Below are positions 9,766-22,745 of a DNA stretch of 64,000 nt, piece after piece (the stretch's first letter is position 1; each line of letters begins with the position of its first letter). A program made the translations under genes and the position numbers. Below the pieces are notes generated by a model. The model worked only from the letters and a program-made list of their open reading frames with translations, ran no database searches and was not told the DNA's origin. This stretch comes from Colletotrichum lupini. Its lineage: Eukaryota > Ascomycota > Sordariomycetes > Glomerellales > Glomerellaceae. The stretch is taken from NCBI RefSeq assembly GCF_023278565.1, contig NC_064675.1, positions 2,046,001-2,110,000 of the forward strand, written 5' to 3'.

Positions 9766-12700
9766 AGCGGCTAATTTATTAACTAATCTCTTAGTTTAAT
9801 ATAAAGAAAAATCGATAATCTACCGTCGTTAGTTTATAAAATACGGTTAAGGGTTATTTATTTTAGTATTTTAAATATCGAACTTTAATCTATTTAATAT
9901 AGAAGTACTTTAGTAAATCTTATTTAAAGTTAATAACTCGTTAATATCGCTATTTATGAGAACCGTTTCTTAGTATTTAAATACTACTCGTTTAGACTTA
10001 AAGCGCAAAATATATAACGTATTCTTAGCTTTTAATAATATCTATCCCCTTTAATCTATTAATTCTAGTTTCTTTTTTAACTTTTATTTAATAATCCTAA
10101 GGCTATAATTTAATATTTTATTACTATCTCTTATAATAAAAGGGAGCTTATATTTATAATACGGCAGATCTCGAGGTACTAAGAATCTAGTATTACTATA
10201 TAACGTAAAAGTAGTACTTATAATAACGTTTACTTAAGTATAAAACTCGTACGTAATACGTACCTCGTTTTAAATTATCTAGCTAACTTAATCCTAAGGG
10301 ATATAGAGTATATTTACTTAAGAGTATTATAAATCGAGAGCTAAAGTAATTTCTAAAATATCCCGAACTATTCTAAAAAGTTTCTTAAGAGGAAAGCTAG
10401 CTAAGTAATAAAATTAACTATATATAATAGCTTATTAAGCTAAAATATTAGAATATAAATCTCCGTAATAGTACAATAGGGTTTAATATAATAAGTTACC
10501 TTTTTACTTATCCTATTATATAATCTAAATCTTAGTTAGTTTAATACGATTACTTATTAACTTAGCTATATTTAATAATCTATAAGCGGCTATAAAAAAG
10601 AATAAGAAGCTAGCTTAAAATTAAACTCTTCTTATTATTTTATAAGCTAAGTAAGGGCTAGTAATAGAGTAGGTTCGTATCGAGGCTCGTAACGGCCTTA
10701 TAAATATAGCGGTACGGACGGCCTAGTAAGCCACTAGTGCTTTTTAAAATACCTTAATATTTAATAATATTTTATATATAAAGCGCGTAATTACGTATAA
10801 ATATCCTATATTATATAATATATATAAAGACTTTTTTATAGTAATAAGGCACGTCCCTAATATATAATCGTATTACTAATATATCGATATAAGTACATAC
10901 TAAACTTAATAAGTCTCTATTATTATAATAGCCCGCGCACTAGTATTATTAAAACGCGCCGCTCTCTATTTCTTAACTACTTATAATAGTACCGTTAGCC
11001 GAATAGCTATAAACGTAGTCGGTACAATATATTTATATTCGCCTATTTCCCGCTCCTCTACCCGTCCACCCCTTACTTAACGCTACTATTATAAAATATA
11101 ATAAGCCGTATTATACTCTAGTCTTAGATACTATGATTTCTTATAGCTATATAGCGACGCGTACACTAACGATTATAGTACTTCGTAGAACTATAGGTAC
11201 TTCGGGCCGTACCGGACAAAAATCGTAAATATAGAGGTCTACTTAGTAAGCCTAAGCATAATAAGAGCCTATTACTTTATCCTAGTATTAAATATATACT
11301 ATTAGTAGAAAGGGGATTAAGCTATTATATATAAATTTCGTAATTACGGCCCTTATTACGTACCTATAAATATTAATATAGTACACCTATCGATACGATA
11401 TTATATAATCCGATTCGGTTTTTATAATTAAAAAACACTATAAGTAATACATTCGCTGCTCCTAAGATAGATATTATAAAATATATAACTACTTATTAGT
11501 TTTTACTAAAGAGTACAACGGTACATAAGCTACAGAACCCAGGTGTCGATATACAGTAAAGAGTTCTAGCCTTAGCCTAGCTCTACCGAAATTAGTATCT
11601 CGCTAGTAGCGACGAGTACGTCCTTATCGTAGCGTGCATAGCTTTAGTTTCTACTATTTAAGTAATAAAGTACGACGTCTAGCGCATAGCAGGGATTATT
11701 ATTTATAGACGTAAGAGTAGGCTATTAACATAGTCTTACGGACTACTAAGTAAGTAAATCGCTCGGGTAAGCTACATAGTACAAATCGGAACGCACCCTA
11801 TTATCGATATTTTAATAAGGATTAGTTACGATTAGAAGTACGTCGTAAGTATAATACCGTGGTTTTTAAAATAATAATTACTTAATAGAGTCCGTACGAA
11901 ACGCGACGATTAATATATACTAAAATAGGGTAGATAACCGTTTATAAACTTTATTATTAATTAGAGTATCCGATAACTATTTACGAACGATATAGCCTAA
12001 CGGCTATAGTATTTACGTAACGGTATTTAAAGTAGACGTAGTAGGGTATCTCCCGAGGATTAAAAACCATAGGAAATAGTTTTATACGTTACTAGTATAA
12101 TTTCTACTTATTTATATTTCTATATATCTATATATTAAGCTATAAAGTACTTAGGTATAATAAGTAATAGTACTAAAGACGTTATTACTATAGCGGTATT
12201 ATCCTCTAACTATACGGTAGTTTTATACGGACCCCAGGACTTCTAAGCAAGTAGTAATATACTTAAAAAATTCTTTTACTATACTACGATTTATAGCTAC
12301 TCTAAGGCCTTAAAATCATAAGGTTAAATAAAATAAGGACGAAAGTAGATACGTAAGTATATATACTAGCTATAAGTAAACGCGAACGTACTAATAAAGG
12401 ATATAGGGGCTGGCTAGTAAACTACTTAAAATCCTATTAGTATTACTAAAGGTCGTAACGAGGGCTAGTAGCCTAGTCAATAGTAACTTTACTTACTAAT
12501 AGTTAGTATCGGACCTATCCCCTATTACTATATTCCTAATACGCTAACTACGAGAAAGAGGAAGTAATAGAATGCGTTACTATATATTATTTATAGAGAT
12601 AGGCTTAGTATATTCTACTAGCTACTACGGCGGAGTAAATAACATAGGGGTACGGTATTAAGCTAATCGAGCAAGGATATCGAGATAGACTACTACTAAC

Positions 12701-13329
12701 CCTAAGAGCTACTATAGTATTAATAAGCTATGCTAAGGATTATATATAGAGATAAGTCCTAATTATATAAGCTTTTATAAAGCTAGAATACGAACGATAG
12801 TATAAATTAATTATAAGATCCCTAGATACTATAACTAGGTAAATAAACTATAATAACGAAATAAAATAATTTATATTTACCCGTTTTTAATATGTTTATA
12901 GAATTTCGAGATACTCTATTTTATAGAAATTAATAGCCCTCTTATTAATCTACTTAACCCCGAGCCTTTTTAATAATAATGCGCCTTTAATAAGAAAAAG
13001 TAGTACATAGTACTTACGTCCTTCTTTTTATACGCTCTTATCCTTTTTTATTAATATATACCGTAGTCTTTTATACGTCGTTAGTATTATTTAATTAAAC
13101 TAAATTTGCGCGGTTTAATTTCTTTTTTAATTATATAATAAGCGCTTAGTTCCGTAAGTTCTAAGCTTATTTCTTTAAGAAATATATATTATTACTCGAA
13201 GTTTAGTTACTTAAACCTTTAGATATACTAAGGGTTCTAAAAATGCAATACTTATATCCTACTCGGGGTATTTAATTTTTAAAAAGTCGATAGTTCCCGC
13301 GTATACTATCCATAACTATATTGTAAATA
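9766..13329. other. RIPed DNA with a milder patch; no family recognised
   Basis: Mostly strongly RIPed. From about 11030 a plus-strand frame reads as protein for over 100 codons with only TAA/TAG stops, including an F-G-P-Y-R stretch near 11205 and Y-G-P-Y near 11353. Its family is unknown to me. Between about 11480 and 11830 CpA and TpG are less depleted ('gctacagaacccaggtgtcg' at 11530), so RIP was lighter or the piece is of different origin. The 3' end of the HET gene on the minus strand may extend below 13330. Confidence 0.45.
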
Positions 13330-14385
13330 AGAGGTAAGTAGCCTTTTTAAAATTAATCCGGCCTAAAGGGGCTAGCGTAGGCTCCGGTTTTAATTCTAGC
13401 TCTAGCTCTCTAAGCTAGAACCTAAAAATACCGAAGTAAGAGGTAAGTAGATCTACCGGCCGATACTATAAGAGGCTGTAGTATAAGTATAGTATTACCC
13501 TAAAGACGCTATAATAAGTTCTTTTACCTTTAATATCTTTAGTCTTTAGTATATCAAAAGCTTTAGCTAATATATTAACTAATAACTTAATTACGATTAG
13601 TCTATCTGTCTCCTCTATAAGACCGTAACTAATATAATCTCTAAAAAGAGATTAGAACAGACTAATATAAGTATCTAGCCGGCGGAGTCTAAGGGAGTTC
13701 GGGAAAGTTAGGTCACTCCGGAAAGAAAGTTTTCTATTTTTTTATTAACTTAAGACCGCTATTCTTAATTTAGACCTACTTACTTTATTAAGTAGCCTAA
13801 TAGGCCCTAATATATACCCTTTTTATACTCTATAAATAGTTAGTTTTTAATAAAATAAAGAATACGTTACGAGAGGGTACGTTCTTATAATACCTATGCG
13901 CGCTTATTTAATACGCTATATTTAACAGTATATTAAAAACATAGCCTAAACTTATCATTCTAGAGCGAAAGGTCGGGGACTATAATTAGTCTATTGAGAA
14001 ATCCTTTTTAAGAATGCCTCGCGGAAGTTATAGTAATAATATAGTAAGCGTTTTTAAAGACTTTATATATTTTCTTCGACTCTTTCCCCTAGTCTCTTTC
14101 GTCGCCCTAATTAATATAAAGTGAGTCGATCTGAAAGTATTACTCACCGATTATTTTTATTAGCGTAACTACGTATTAGAATGTCCGCGGTAGTTTATTA
14201 AAAAGAAATCGTCACTTCCTGTTACGTAACTAATAATGCGCTTTCCTAGATTAGCATTAGTAACTACCCTAGTAATGAGATAGAGTAAGATACTTTGGCT
14301 TGCTTTTTAGTAGTGTCTTTGACTCGACGATCTCTACTTCGTAGGCCTTGTTACTCACTATAACGTCGCCGGTGCTCTCGATAAT
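13330..14385 (-). pseudogene. HET-domain gene, 3' part (RIPed, split by Copia)
   Basis: Minus-strand relic of a heterokaryon-incompatibility (HET) protein, the class that triggers cell death when unlike fungal individuals fuse. From 14380 downward the frame reads E-S-T-G-D, then K-P-K-Y-L-T-L-S-H-Y with the tryptophan codon now TAG. L-P-R-T-F is followed by Y-F-*-I-D-S-L-Y-I near 14110, the family's (W)-I-D-S-L-C-I core. Next come an I-T-T-S-A-R block, then L-N-K-R-A-*-V-L, matching the family's L-N-x-R-A-W-V-x-Q-E-R. Further down are a D-Y-I-S-Y-G-L stretch, a K-L-L-V-N-I-L-A-K-A-F stretch and a S-W-S-W-like end near 13390. RIP is lighter near 14280-14385. The frame is cut at 14385 by the retrotransposon and resumes at 21813. 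Confidence 0.9.
14381..14385. repeat. Target-site duplication, left copy (ATAAT)
   Basis: ATAAT directly precedes the left LTR and is repeated exactly at 21808-21812 after the right LTR. Five bases is the usual Ty1/Copia duplication. Confidence 0.85.
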
Positions 14386-14590
14386 TATTAATATCCCTAT
14401 TTACAGGGTAGTTAGTTCGAACCGTAGTTAACAAAGAGATTAATTAAACTATCTAAATATCTACGTAGTAAGTATAAAAAAGAGGTTCTAACTATAAGTT
14501 AGGCTAGCTATAATAATTATAAATAGGGCCCCTAATAGCCCCTATATAGTTAGCTATATATTACGGTTAAATTAGACTTCTAATTTAATA
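14386..14590 (-). repeat. Copia 3' LTR
   Basis: 205 bp, starting TATTAATATCCC and ending AATTTAATA on the plus strand. The ends are compatible with TG...CA after RIP. It aligns along its whole length with 21602-21807, with differences mainly C/T or G/A. Confidence 0.9.
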
Positions 14591-15149
14591 CTAACTTTTC
14601 TCTTTTTTTTATTAATTTAATTACTACGGTTAGAGGTATAATTCGACCTTAGGCCCGTTTACTAAGTCGTCTCTTTTTCCTCCTTTTCTTTACTCTTTTT
14701 ATATAACCTATCCCTCTATTTATATAGTAACTTTTTTATTACTTACGAATTACTCTAATCCCTTATTTAATACTATTTTTATAAAAGCGTTTATGAAGTT
14801 ATTTTTACTATTGATCTAACGGATCTTAAGCATCTCGCGCCTTTTATATAATTATTTAAAAGCTATAATATTAATTATAAGCCTCTTTTCTTTTATCGTT
14901 CTTAATTTAATGAGGTATTTATATAGTAAGTAAGAATCGGTATAAATAATTATTAGAATAAGTAAAAAGCTAATTTAATTAGTAATTTTCTTTAGTATTA
15001 TTAAAATTATATAAGAGAGGTTAATGCCGTTAATTATACTATAGACCTTTAATATTAGTATACTTTTCGTTATTTACTTACTTTTAGTTAATAAATAGTA
15101 GATTATATTACTATATATAGTAAATTCGCTCTTACTTATACTCTCGTTA

Positions 15150-16400
15150 GCTAGGATAATAATATACCTTAATTACGAAGTAAGGTTATTATTATTTATA
15201 AATAACTTATTAACGAAGACGTAGAGTTTATTAGTTATAAGGTTAATTAAGTAGTAAACGAGACCTTAATCGAGATTCGTTTACTACTACTTAAGCTATT
15301 TATTAAGTACCTTAACGTCTCGTTTAGTTAGATCTATAGCTTACGCTACTTTAGTATAGTTAAAAGTTATTTTAAGCTAATAAATACTTATAATATATAC
15401 CCCTTACGCAAGCTTAGCCTTATACTACTTCTTAATATTAGTTACGTTCGGATTAACGAGGTTAATCTTTTTACTTTACCCTTTTTATTAAAAAACGACG
15501 GTTTCTTTTTAATTATAAAAATCCCGCTCTTAAATACTAGGGGGGTATTTGTTATAAGGACCTCTTTTAGCTTCGTTACGAAGCCCGCTTTTTAGAGCTC
15601 TTTATCCTTTTTTTTTATAAAGTTAATATTAAATAGGCCTAATATATCATCGGTTTATATTTTAACGATTTTAAATTAATTACTTTTATATTTTATAATT
15701 AGTAAGTACGGGTCGTACGTAGAGGTAATTATTAATAATTAATTAATATAAAAATCGTAATAAGTAGCTTATTAATAAGTGCCCGATTCTATAAGCCTAT
15801 ATAGTAGCTTAAGTATTTTAATAATTATGCCTTTTAGGTACTTACTAACTATTTCTTTTAGTAAATAGGCTAGGATTTTCCTTATAAGCCCTGTAGCCGA
15901 TTAGGTATAGGCCTAGGTAATATTATAGCTTTAAATCTCGTATCCCTTTTTCCGTAGTAATACTATTAGTACTATTATTAATCGTTAATTATAGCGCTAT
16001 ATAGTAGGCGATTATATAAGTAGCGTTGCTTTTTTAATATTATTATACCCTTAAATTACGTATTTAAACTTCTCGTATAGCCAGGGTATTCTTTTCTTTT
16101 TAATCTTACGAACTATTCGTAATTTAAATATGCGGAGGTTTATAAATTTTTCTAAGTCGTATAGGATAAATCGATAGACCCCTTAATTATAAAAAGTGTT
16201 TATTTTAATAAGATCTAATCCTTTATATAGCTTTTTAATAGTTATAATTATACCTTCCTTATATAGTTTAACTACTAGCTCGAAATCGGCTTTCTTTTTT
16301 ATTATATAAAAAGTATTAATTACCTTATTATTAGTAATAAATTGCTACGTTAGGGCTTATTACCGTAGTTTTTTATAATGTCTTACTAGTAGTATTAGTA
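15150..16400 (-). pseudogene. Copia pol, reverse transcriptase and RNase H part
   Basis: The most readable part of the Copia polyprotein. From about 15657 downward comes T-D-D-I-L-G-L, then a K-A-G-F block, then a stretch around 15400-15440 that matches the Copia block preceding a S-x-C-Q-P-E-A segment. N-E-S-R-L follows near 15270. The RNase H start L-Y-V-F-V-N is at 15235, with S-F-like, L-T-S and Y-I-I-I-L-A-N-E-S at 15140-15180. Order and spacing match Ty1/Copia, in which the reverse transcriptase lies downstream of integrase and next to RNase H. Many TAA/TAG codons make it non-functional. Its upstream limit is only estimated. Confidence 0.85.
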
Positions 16401-19400
16401 CCCTTTTAGTAATTTCCTCTTCCTTATCGTTTATAAGTACTATTATAACGATTTTATTAAGGATAATTTCTTATACCTCTACTACGGGTTATATAGTTTC
16501 CTCTAGCTCTTTTTCTTTTTATAAGTTAGAAATTATTTCGTTAAGATCTATATAGTACGGTCTAACTACTATAATTAATATTTTAAGTAGCTAGTTACGA
16601 TCCCTTATGACTATATAAGAGCGCTCGTTAACGGAAATTAACTTATATAGCCTAGCTTATTATTAAGTAATTTCGCGCTATACTCGTATATCCGAATTTA
16701 GTAATATATTTAGATTATTCTCTATATTAAGCTTATTATATATAGTAATTACTTCGTTAACTTACCTTCTTATACTTACCTCGCGTAATACCTATATTAC
16801 TTTTTTAATTACTTAGGCTCGTTAGTTTATATTTAGTAATAGTAGCGAGGCTAAGGTCGTTCTTAAATATATTTTAAATATTAATAACGTTAGTATAAGT
16901 CCGTTAGGCCCTATAGTATCGTTATAGTATTTAAGTACTATTTAGAGGTATTTATTGTCAATAAAATCCGGATTTTCCTCTTTAATAATTCTAAACGCCC
17001 TTTTTAATTATTAGTATACCCTTTTTACCTTTTTAATATTATAATACGCTTTAATAGGTACGACTTTTAGCTATATACTATAGACTATTATATTATCCCT
17101 AAATTCTACCAACTTAAAGCTAGTATTAGCGTCGGTTCTAATACCGTTTAGTAGTCCTTAGTATATATTAATTTAGCTTTTTCGTAAGGCTACCTATACT
17201 ATCTTTATTTATAAATCCCGGAGGAATTACCCTATTTAGAAAAATATAACTACGTCGATTATATATAATATTAACTAACTATTTAAGTAAAAGATATTAA
17301 TAACGATTTCCTAGTTAAAGTTAAGCTTATTACGCAATTTAAACTTAAATCTGCGTAGGCTCTATATATTTATTTAGTATTAATAATATACTTTTATTAA
17401 CTACTCTAGCGCCCCTATTTCGATATTATTATTACTTAATTACTTTAAGAGGTTATATAGCCTCGTAACCGACGGGTGCCCGAACTTTTAATATAGTTTT
17501 CTAAGCTTACTTTTCGTTAAGTAATTAATTAACTTCGTATTATTAATAAGCTTTATAAACGTATACCCCTATTATTATTTAACTATTTCGAAGTGCTTAT
17601 TACTAAAGATTCCGTTTTTCGTATTATTAAATATAATACTTAGTTAATTTATATTTTTTAAATATAAGAGAAATGGGGTATTAATAAGTAAAATATAGAA
17701 AGTTATTGTTCCGAAGTACGTTTCTACTTTTATTATACCTAGGGCGACGATTTCTTTACTTAGGCTAAAACTAATCCTCGTAATACCCGCTATTAATATA
17801 TTAAGTATTACTAATACGATCTTTTATAACGCCTAGAATTACCCTTTTTTTTTACTTAATTATTACGATACCCTAGTATTTAGGATAATCCTATAAAAAT
17901 CGTTTAAGCCGTACCTTTTACTCGCATAAAATACTTATATAAGCTTAGTATTTAAGGGATTTAAGTAATATAAGAAGGACCCCTCTAGTTACCCCTAGAT
18001 TTGCTTAGTACTATATTCCTTTTTTTTAAATATTAAGAAAGATAGCGTCTTTTTTTTAATTATTAAAAAAATAGGCTTTAGTACTATTAAATTCGCCCTT
18101 TTAACTACCTCCGTATCCGTTATCTAAGGGACCTTTTCTTACTATTTATAAATAAAAGCCTACTTATTAAAAGCTTTTATTACTCTCTATTTATTTAGCC
18201 TCGTATATCTTTTAGAAGCTAACGGGGTAAAAAAAGAGTAGTTAATATCGTCGATTTTATTATAATCTAATTCGTTAGTATAGGGGGTAAGATTTTCCTT
18301 ATTTTCCGAATCTCCTATAGGGGGTATATATTTTAAGCTACTATTTTAACTATTATTACTAAGTTCCGTACCCCTAGATCTACCCTTATATATAATAAGG
18401 AATTAGTTAAACTAATAAGGGCTAGTTTTACCGTTTACTACCCTCGACTTTTTATATTATTTATATAATTTAGTACGCTCTTTTTTAAAATAGTTACTTA
18501 ATTAATATTTATCTTTTTTATTAACATAGTATTACCTCTTTTATTACCCTACCCGTAAGTTAAATCTTTATTTATTTAACAAATCTAGGCCTCTTTATTA
18601 ATAGTTACTATATTTAGCCTCTTTTCCTTTTTTATTATATATTTAATCGACTTAATATTATTAATAAGGGCCGTCGTACGCCTAGAGGTAGGTTTAATAC
18701 GGCATTCTCGCCTTAATATTAAAACTAAATCTTAGCCTCGAGTAAAGCGGCTTATAGTCTTCGGGAGCCTAGTATAGGGTTATTTTTATTTTTAGTATAT
18801 ATTATACTATAGTATAAAAATATCTGACTTTCTACTTATTTATCCTTTTATTTAATTAGGTTTTCGCTAGCTTATTAATTTAATTAATAAGCTTTTTAAG
18901 GACTTTTACTCATAGTTTGCCCTTTATTATCCTAGTTATAAATATAAAAGAAATCGCTTATAGCTTAGATAAGAGCTCTAGGTTCTTATTATAAGTCTTA
19001 AAGCGGCTTTAAATTACGTTAATTATACTAAAAAAGTCGTTTTAATTAAGATTACGTACTACTTCGTAATAATAATTAAAGGCTTTACTTATAAATACGA
19101 TATTAATTATTAAATAGTACTAATATTCCCTAATTCTAACTTTTTCATAATAATTATAAAATATCGTTAGGGTTTTTTATAAGACCTTATACTTCTCCTT
19201 AGAGTATAATTTCTTTTTTAAAAAGATCTTTTTAAGGTCTATAAACTATTTCGTATTTACTATTAGTTTTTCGGTATTTATATACGATCCCTACGTCGCT
19301 GCGTATTATTAGTAATTTTAAGTCGTTTATTTCTTTTTTTATTAGCTAATTAGCGCCGAATTTCGTATTAGTAGCGGTAACGAGTTATAAATCGAAATAG

Positions 19401-21601
19401 GTAGAACTATTAATTATCGTATTTCTAATATTATATTTTGCCCCGGTATATCCTTTTATAATAATAAATTTCTATTAGTAATTATAAAGAGGAAATTTAG
19501 GTTGTTTACCCTTTTTCTAAATTCGTAAAAGCGATTATACGCTCTATCGACCTATACTTAGTTCTATAATACGAATTCCTCCTTTATAATTATTATTATT
19601 AGTATTTTATATAACTCTCGTAATTATAATTACGCTAGTAATACCCCTTATTTATAAAAGAATTTATTAACTACTTTTATAATTCCTAAACTTACGCTTA
19701 CGAACTATTTATTTAGCTAATAACTAAAGTCGTTTACGATTTTATAAAATAGGGGTTACCCCTATAGCCCCTTTTTTTCGTAAACCTTAGTTAAATAGAT
19801 TAATACTACGTTAATTTACTTATTATTAGGCTAATCCGCAATTTTATATATTTACGTCCTTTAATAGTCCGGGTTAATATTTACTTACTTATAAGGGATT
19901 AAGATTCTATTTAAAATCGGGTTTTGTCCTCTTTTTTTTACCCTAACTCGCTAAGGGTCGTGCTCTAGCTTATACTCATATTAATAGTTATTAGCGTATT
20001 TAATCTTAACGGGGATATATTTAATTTATATACTAGTTATAATAAATCTATGCCTTTATTACTTAACGAATTTATTAAAGTTTAGGAGATTCTTACTTTT
20101 TTTTACCGTTTTATTATTACTCTTGTTTTTATTATTTCTAGCGATTATTACTACCTTTCTAAATTACTAGCTATTATACTTATTAAGATCCTCTTTTTCA
20201 TTTAGTATAAAAAAGTAGGTTTTAGTAGTTCTTTTTAATAATAATAGTAATAAACGTTTATATTACTATAAGAAAATATAGTAATTAGTCTCGGGATCTT
20301 TATTAGTTACCGATTTTTATTATCCCGTATACCTTTAGCTTCTTATGCCTCGTATTCTTTATAATTTCTAAATAGCTTCTTTTCTTAACTTACCTCCTTT
20401 AGGGTAGTATTCTATAAGAATAGTTAAAAGTAAATACTAAGCGGCTCGTAAAGGAGTTATATAAGTTATTAAGAACCGTATAGGCCGTTAAGTATAGTTA
20501 ATAAAGTTAAGCCCTCTTTTTTATAAAATTATAGATTTTAAAGACTTATTAAAAATACTTACTTATTACTCGTATATAATAGGGTTAAATACTTTAGAAA
20601 TCTTATTTTTTACGGCCTCTCGGTACCCTATTTTATATTTTTTAAATAGTCTTTTTTATAACTTAATTACGGTTAAGTAATTATTACTTATTAATAATCC
20701 CTTTTATTACTTAGTTAATTTCTTAAAATTAGTAATTTTATACTAGGAGCTAGTATAAAAAAAAGCCCTTTAGTAGCCCTCTAGAGGATTCTTTTTTTCT
20801 TTTTTAGATCTTTATTTTTTTAGCCTTTTTTTAAGTTAATAGTAATTTTAATAAGAGGTTATAGGACTATTTTAAAATAGCTACTTTCTTTTTAAATTAA
20901 TTTTTAAGATTTATAATACTCTTAACTTAATATTATTAAGATCTTTAAATGCCCTCCTCTTTTATTAAACTATCCCTTATATTCTATTTTTAAGTAATAC
21001 CCGGGGGGTAGTTAAGGGAATTACGAAAAGGTTATTTAAATCGTAGGCTTAAAGTCGTACTTATAAGATCCTCGTAATAATAGACTTTTTTATATACTAT
21101 AAATCTCTTAGTTTAATAACTTTTATAAAGTTATTTCTATTACTAAATAAGAATATTTATATTTAGAAATCCCCTTTTTTAATTACGTAGTGCTCTTTTA
21201 TATTATATTATTAAGCTCGTTCGTCGTACTAATTAATTAAGTAAGTAGTTATTATATAGGTATTTCTTTTTATTAATTTAACTAGTTAATTCTTAATTAC
21301 GGGCTAGTTATAGAAAAGTCGTTTAGTAAAAAAGCTACTCGAGGCGATAATAAAAGGCTAGTTATTTAAATAGTTCTATTATTTAACGTAGTTTAATATA
21401 ATAAACGTCGACCTTTCGTAAGTAATAAAGGGCTATAATTATTTAATTCCGTATAGTATTTAAGAATCGCCTCTTTTTTTATTTACTTTTACAAGGTTAA
21501 TTAGTATAAATTTCTTATCCCGTATAATATTAAGAGGTCGTCTTTTTTGTATAGCGAGATACTTTATTAATTTATAATAATAAAATTTAACTACTAATTA
21601 G
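16401..21601 (-). pseudogene. Copia gag, protease and integrase region (undefined)
   Basis: Internal part of the retrotransposon between reverse transcriptase and the 5' LTR. Several minus-strand frames are readable for tens of codons, for example near 19950-20250, where a protease-like stretch is possible. RIP has destroyed the diagnostic Cys/His and Asp-Ser/Thr-Gly positions, so I do not delimit the domains. Confidence 0.6.
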
Positions 21602-21807
21602 TATTAATATCCCTATTTATAGGGTAGTTAGTTCGAATCGTAGTTAACGAAGAGATTAATTAAACTATTTAAATATCTACGTAGTAAGTATAAAAAGGAG
21701 GTTCTAATCGTAAGTTAGGCTAGCTACGATAATTATAAATAGGGCCCTTAATTAGCCCCTGCGCAGTCGGCTATATACCGCGGTCGAATTAGACTTTTAA
21801 TTTAATA
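21602..21807 (-). repeat. Copia 5' LTR
   Basis: 206-bp partner of the left LTR, followed by ATAAT at 21808-21812. It differs from the left copy mostly by transitions, and keeps a GC-richer stretch ('cctgcgcagtcggc' at 21758) where the left LTR has been changed to T/A. RIP hit the two LTRs unequally. Confidence 0.9.
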
Positions 21808-21812
21808 ATAAT
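21808..21812. repeat. Target-site duplication, right copy (ATAAT)
   Basis: Exact repeat of 14381-14385, bounding the Copia insertion in the HET gene. Confidence 0.85.
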
Positions 21813-22100
21813 ATTTAAGGGTATATCTTCTATATTAATTAACCGAGTTAGTAAATTATCCGTATTATAACGGTATTTCTAATATTGCGGGTTATTATTG
21901 TAATAGGAGAGCTACTTTTTAATAATAGCAATCTAATTACGGATAGAGAGCTGTCTATTAGACTAGTCTATTTACGGCCTTAGCATCCCGACTTTAAGGA
22001 GTAGACGTGCTTAAGAGACTTATTAAAACTTTTAATAAGAGGTTTTAGGAAGTTTACTTCTTCGATTCGGTCTTATTTATCCTCGCTATCCTACGTTATT
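21813..22100 (-). pseudogene. HET-domain gene, 5' part (RIPed)
   Basis: Reading the minus strand from about 22100 to 21813 gives a frame with only RIP-type stops. It includes K-V-G-M-L-R-P, then R-Q-L-S-I-R-N, then N-N-N-P-Q-Y, then L-L-T-R-L-I-N-I-E-D-I-P at the element junction. HET proteins carry a S-H-x-x-C segment and then a R-L-I-(D/N)-V block just before the HET domain, and this is what stands here. Across the retrotransposon the text continues as E-S-T-G-D at 14380, so the two fragments are one gene. The start codon is not resolved. The 71-bp minisatellite begins immediately upstream. Confidence 0.85.
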
Positions 22101-22107
22101 TAAAAAA

Positions 22108-22745
22108 GTTAAGAAACTAAATAGGCGCAGGTCTAACGGTAGAGGGCTAGTACTTACGTACTATTTTGCTATAAATACGCATTAGTAAAGACTCTATTCG
22201 CATTGTAAACGAAAACACTACTTACATCCTATTATACTATAACTATAACGCATTAGTAAAGACTCTATTAGCATCGTAAATAAAGAGACTACTTACGGCT
22301 TATAACCCTAGAACTATAGCGCATTAGCAAAGACCCTACCTAACCGCAGACGAGGCTAGTACTTACGAGCTATTATATTATAACTATAACGTATTAGTAA
22401 AGACTCCATTAGCATCGTAGACGAGGATATTACGTACGAACTATTTTACTATAACTATAATATATTAATAAGGACACTATTAGTATCGTAGGTAAAGACA
22501 CTACTTACGTCCTATTATACCGTAACTATAACGCATTAGTAAAGACTTTATTAGTATCGCAAATAAGATTAAAACTTACGGCCTATTATACTATAACTAA
22601 AATATATTAGTAAAGACTCTATTAATATTATAGGCGAGGGTATTACTTACTTTCTATAATATCACAATTATAATACGTTAGCAAAGACTCTATCCGTATT
22701 ATAAACAAGGCTAGTACGTACCTTCTATTAAACCACAAATACGAA
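22108..22745. repeat. 71-bp minisatellite, about 9 units
   Basis: Units recur at 22179, 22250, 22321, 22391, 22462, 22533, 22604 and 22674, spaced 70-71 bases, with a divergent unit before the first and a decaying one after the last. The unit carries 'gcattagtaaagactctatt' followed by a variable GTA/GAC-rich part and 'ctattatactataactataa'. A 71-base period is not a multiple of three, so it is not coding. CpA is retained in many units ('gcattag', 'gcatcgta'), so RIP is lighter than around it. It sits directly upstream of the HET gene's 5' part. Confidence 0.9.

Larger units (their letters stand above)
14386..21807 (-). mobile_element. Ty1/Copia LTR retrotransposon (RIPed, structurally complete)
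   Basis: 7.4-kb element with near-identical 205/206-bp direct LTRs, flanked by the ATAAT target duplication. A pyrimidine tract just inside the left LTR (14595-14620) is a polypurine tract on the minus strand, so transcription runs right to left and the left LTR is the 3' LTR. Close to it, minus-strand read-through gives an RNase H block at about 15190-15240 (L-Y-V-F-V-N) and an L-T-S block near 15170. A reverse-transcriptase block T-D-D-I-L-G-L lies at about 15637-15657, in the order expected for Copia. Protease/integrase regions at 17-20.5 kb are too damaged to define. The element disrupts a HET gene and is itself RIPed, so insertion preceded at least one RIP round. Confidence 0.92.

Noticed and set aside
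9592..9774. 60-codon plus-strand open stretch at the island edge
   Set aside because: It runs over the un-RIPed/RIPed boundary and matches nothing. Treated as chance.
15637..15657. LINE or Gypsy reverse transcriptase
   Set aside because: The order of RT then RNase H against the 3' LTR, the 5-bp duplication and the T-D-D-I-L and L-Y-V-F-V-N blocks fit Ty1/Copia better.
22108..22745. CRISPR array
   Set aside because: The repeats are contiguous 71-bp minisatellite units without unique spacers, in fungal nuclear DNA.
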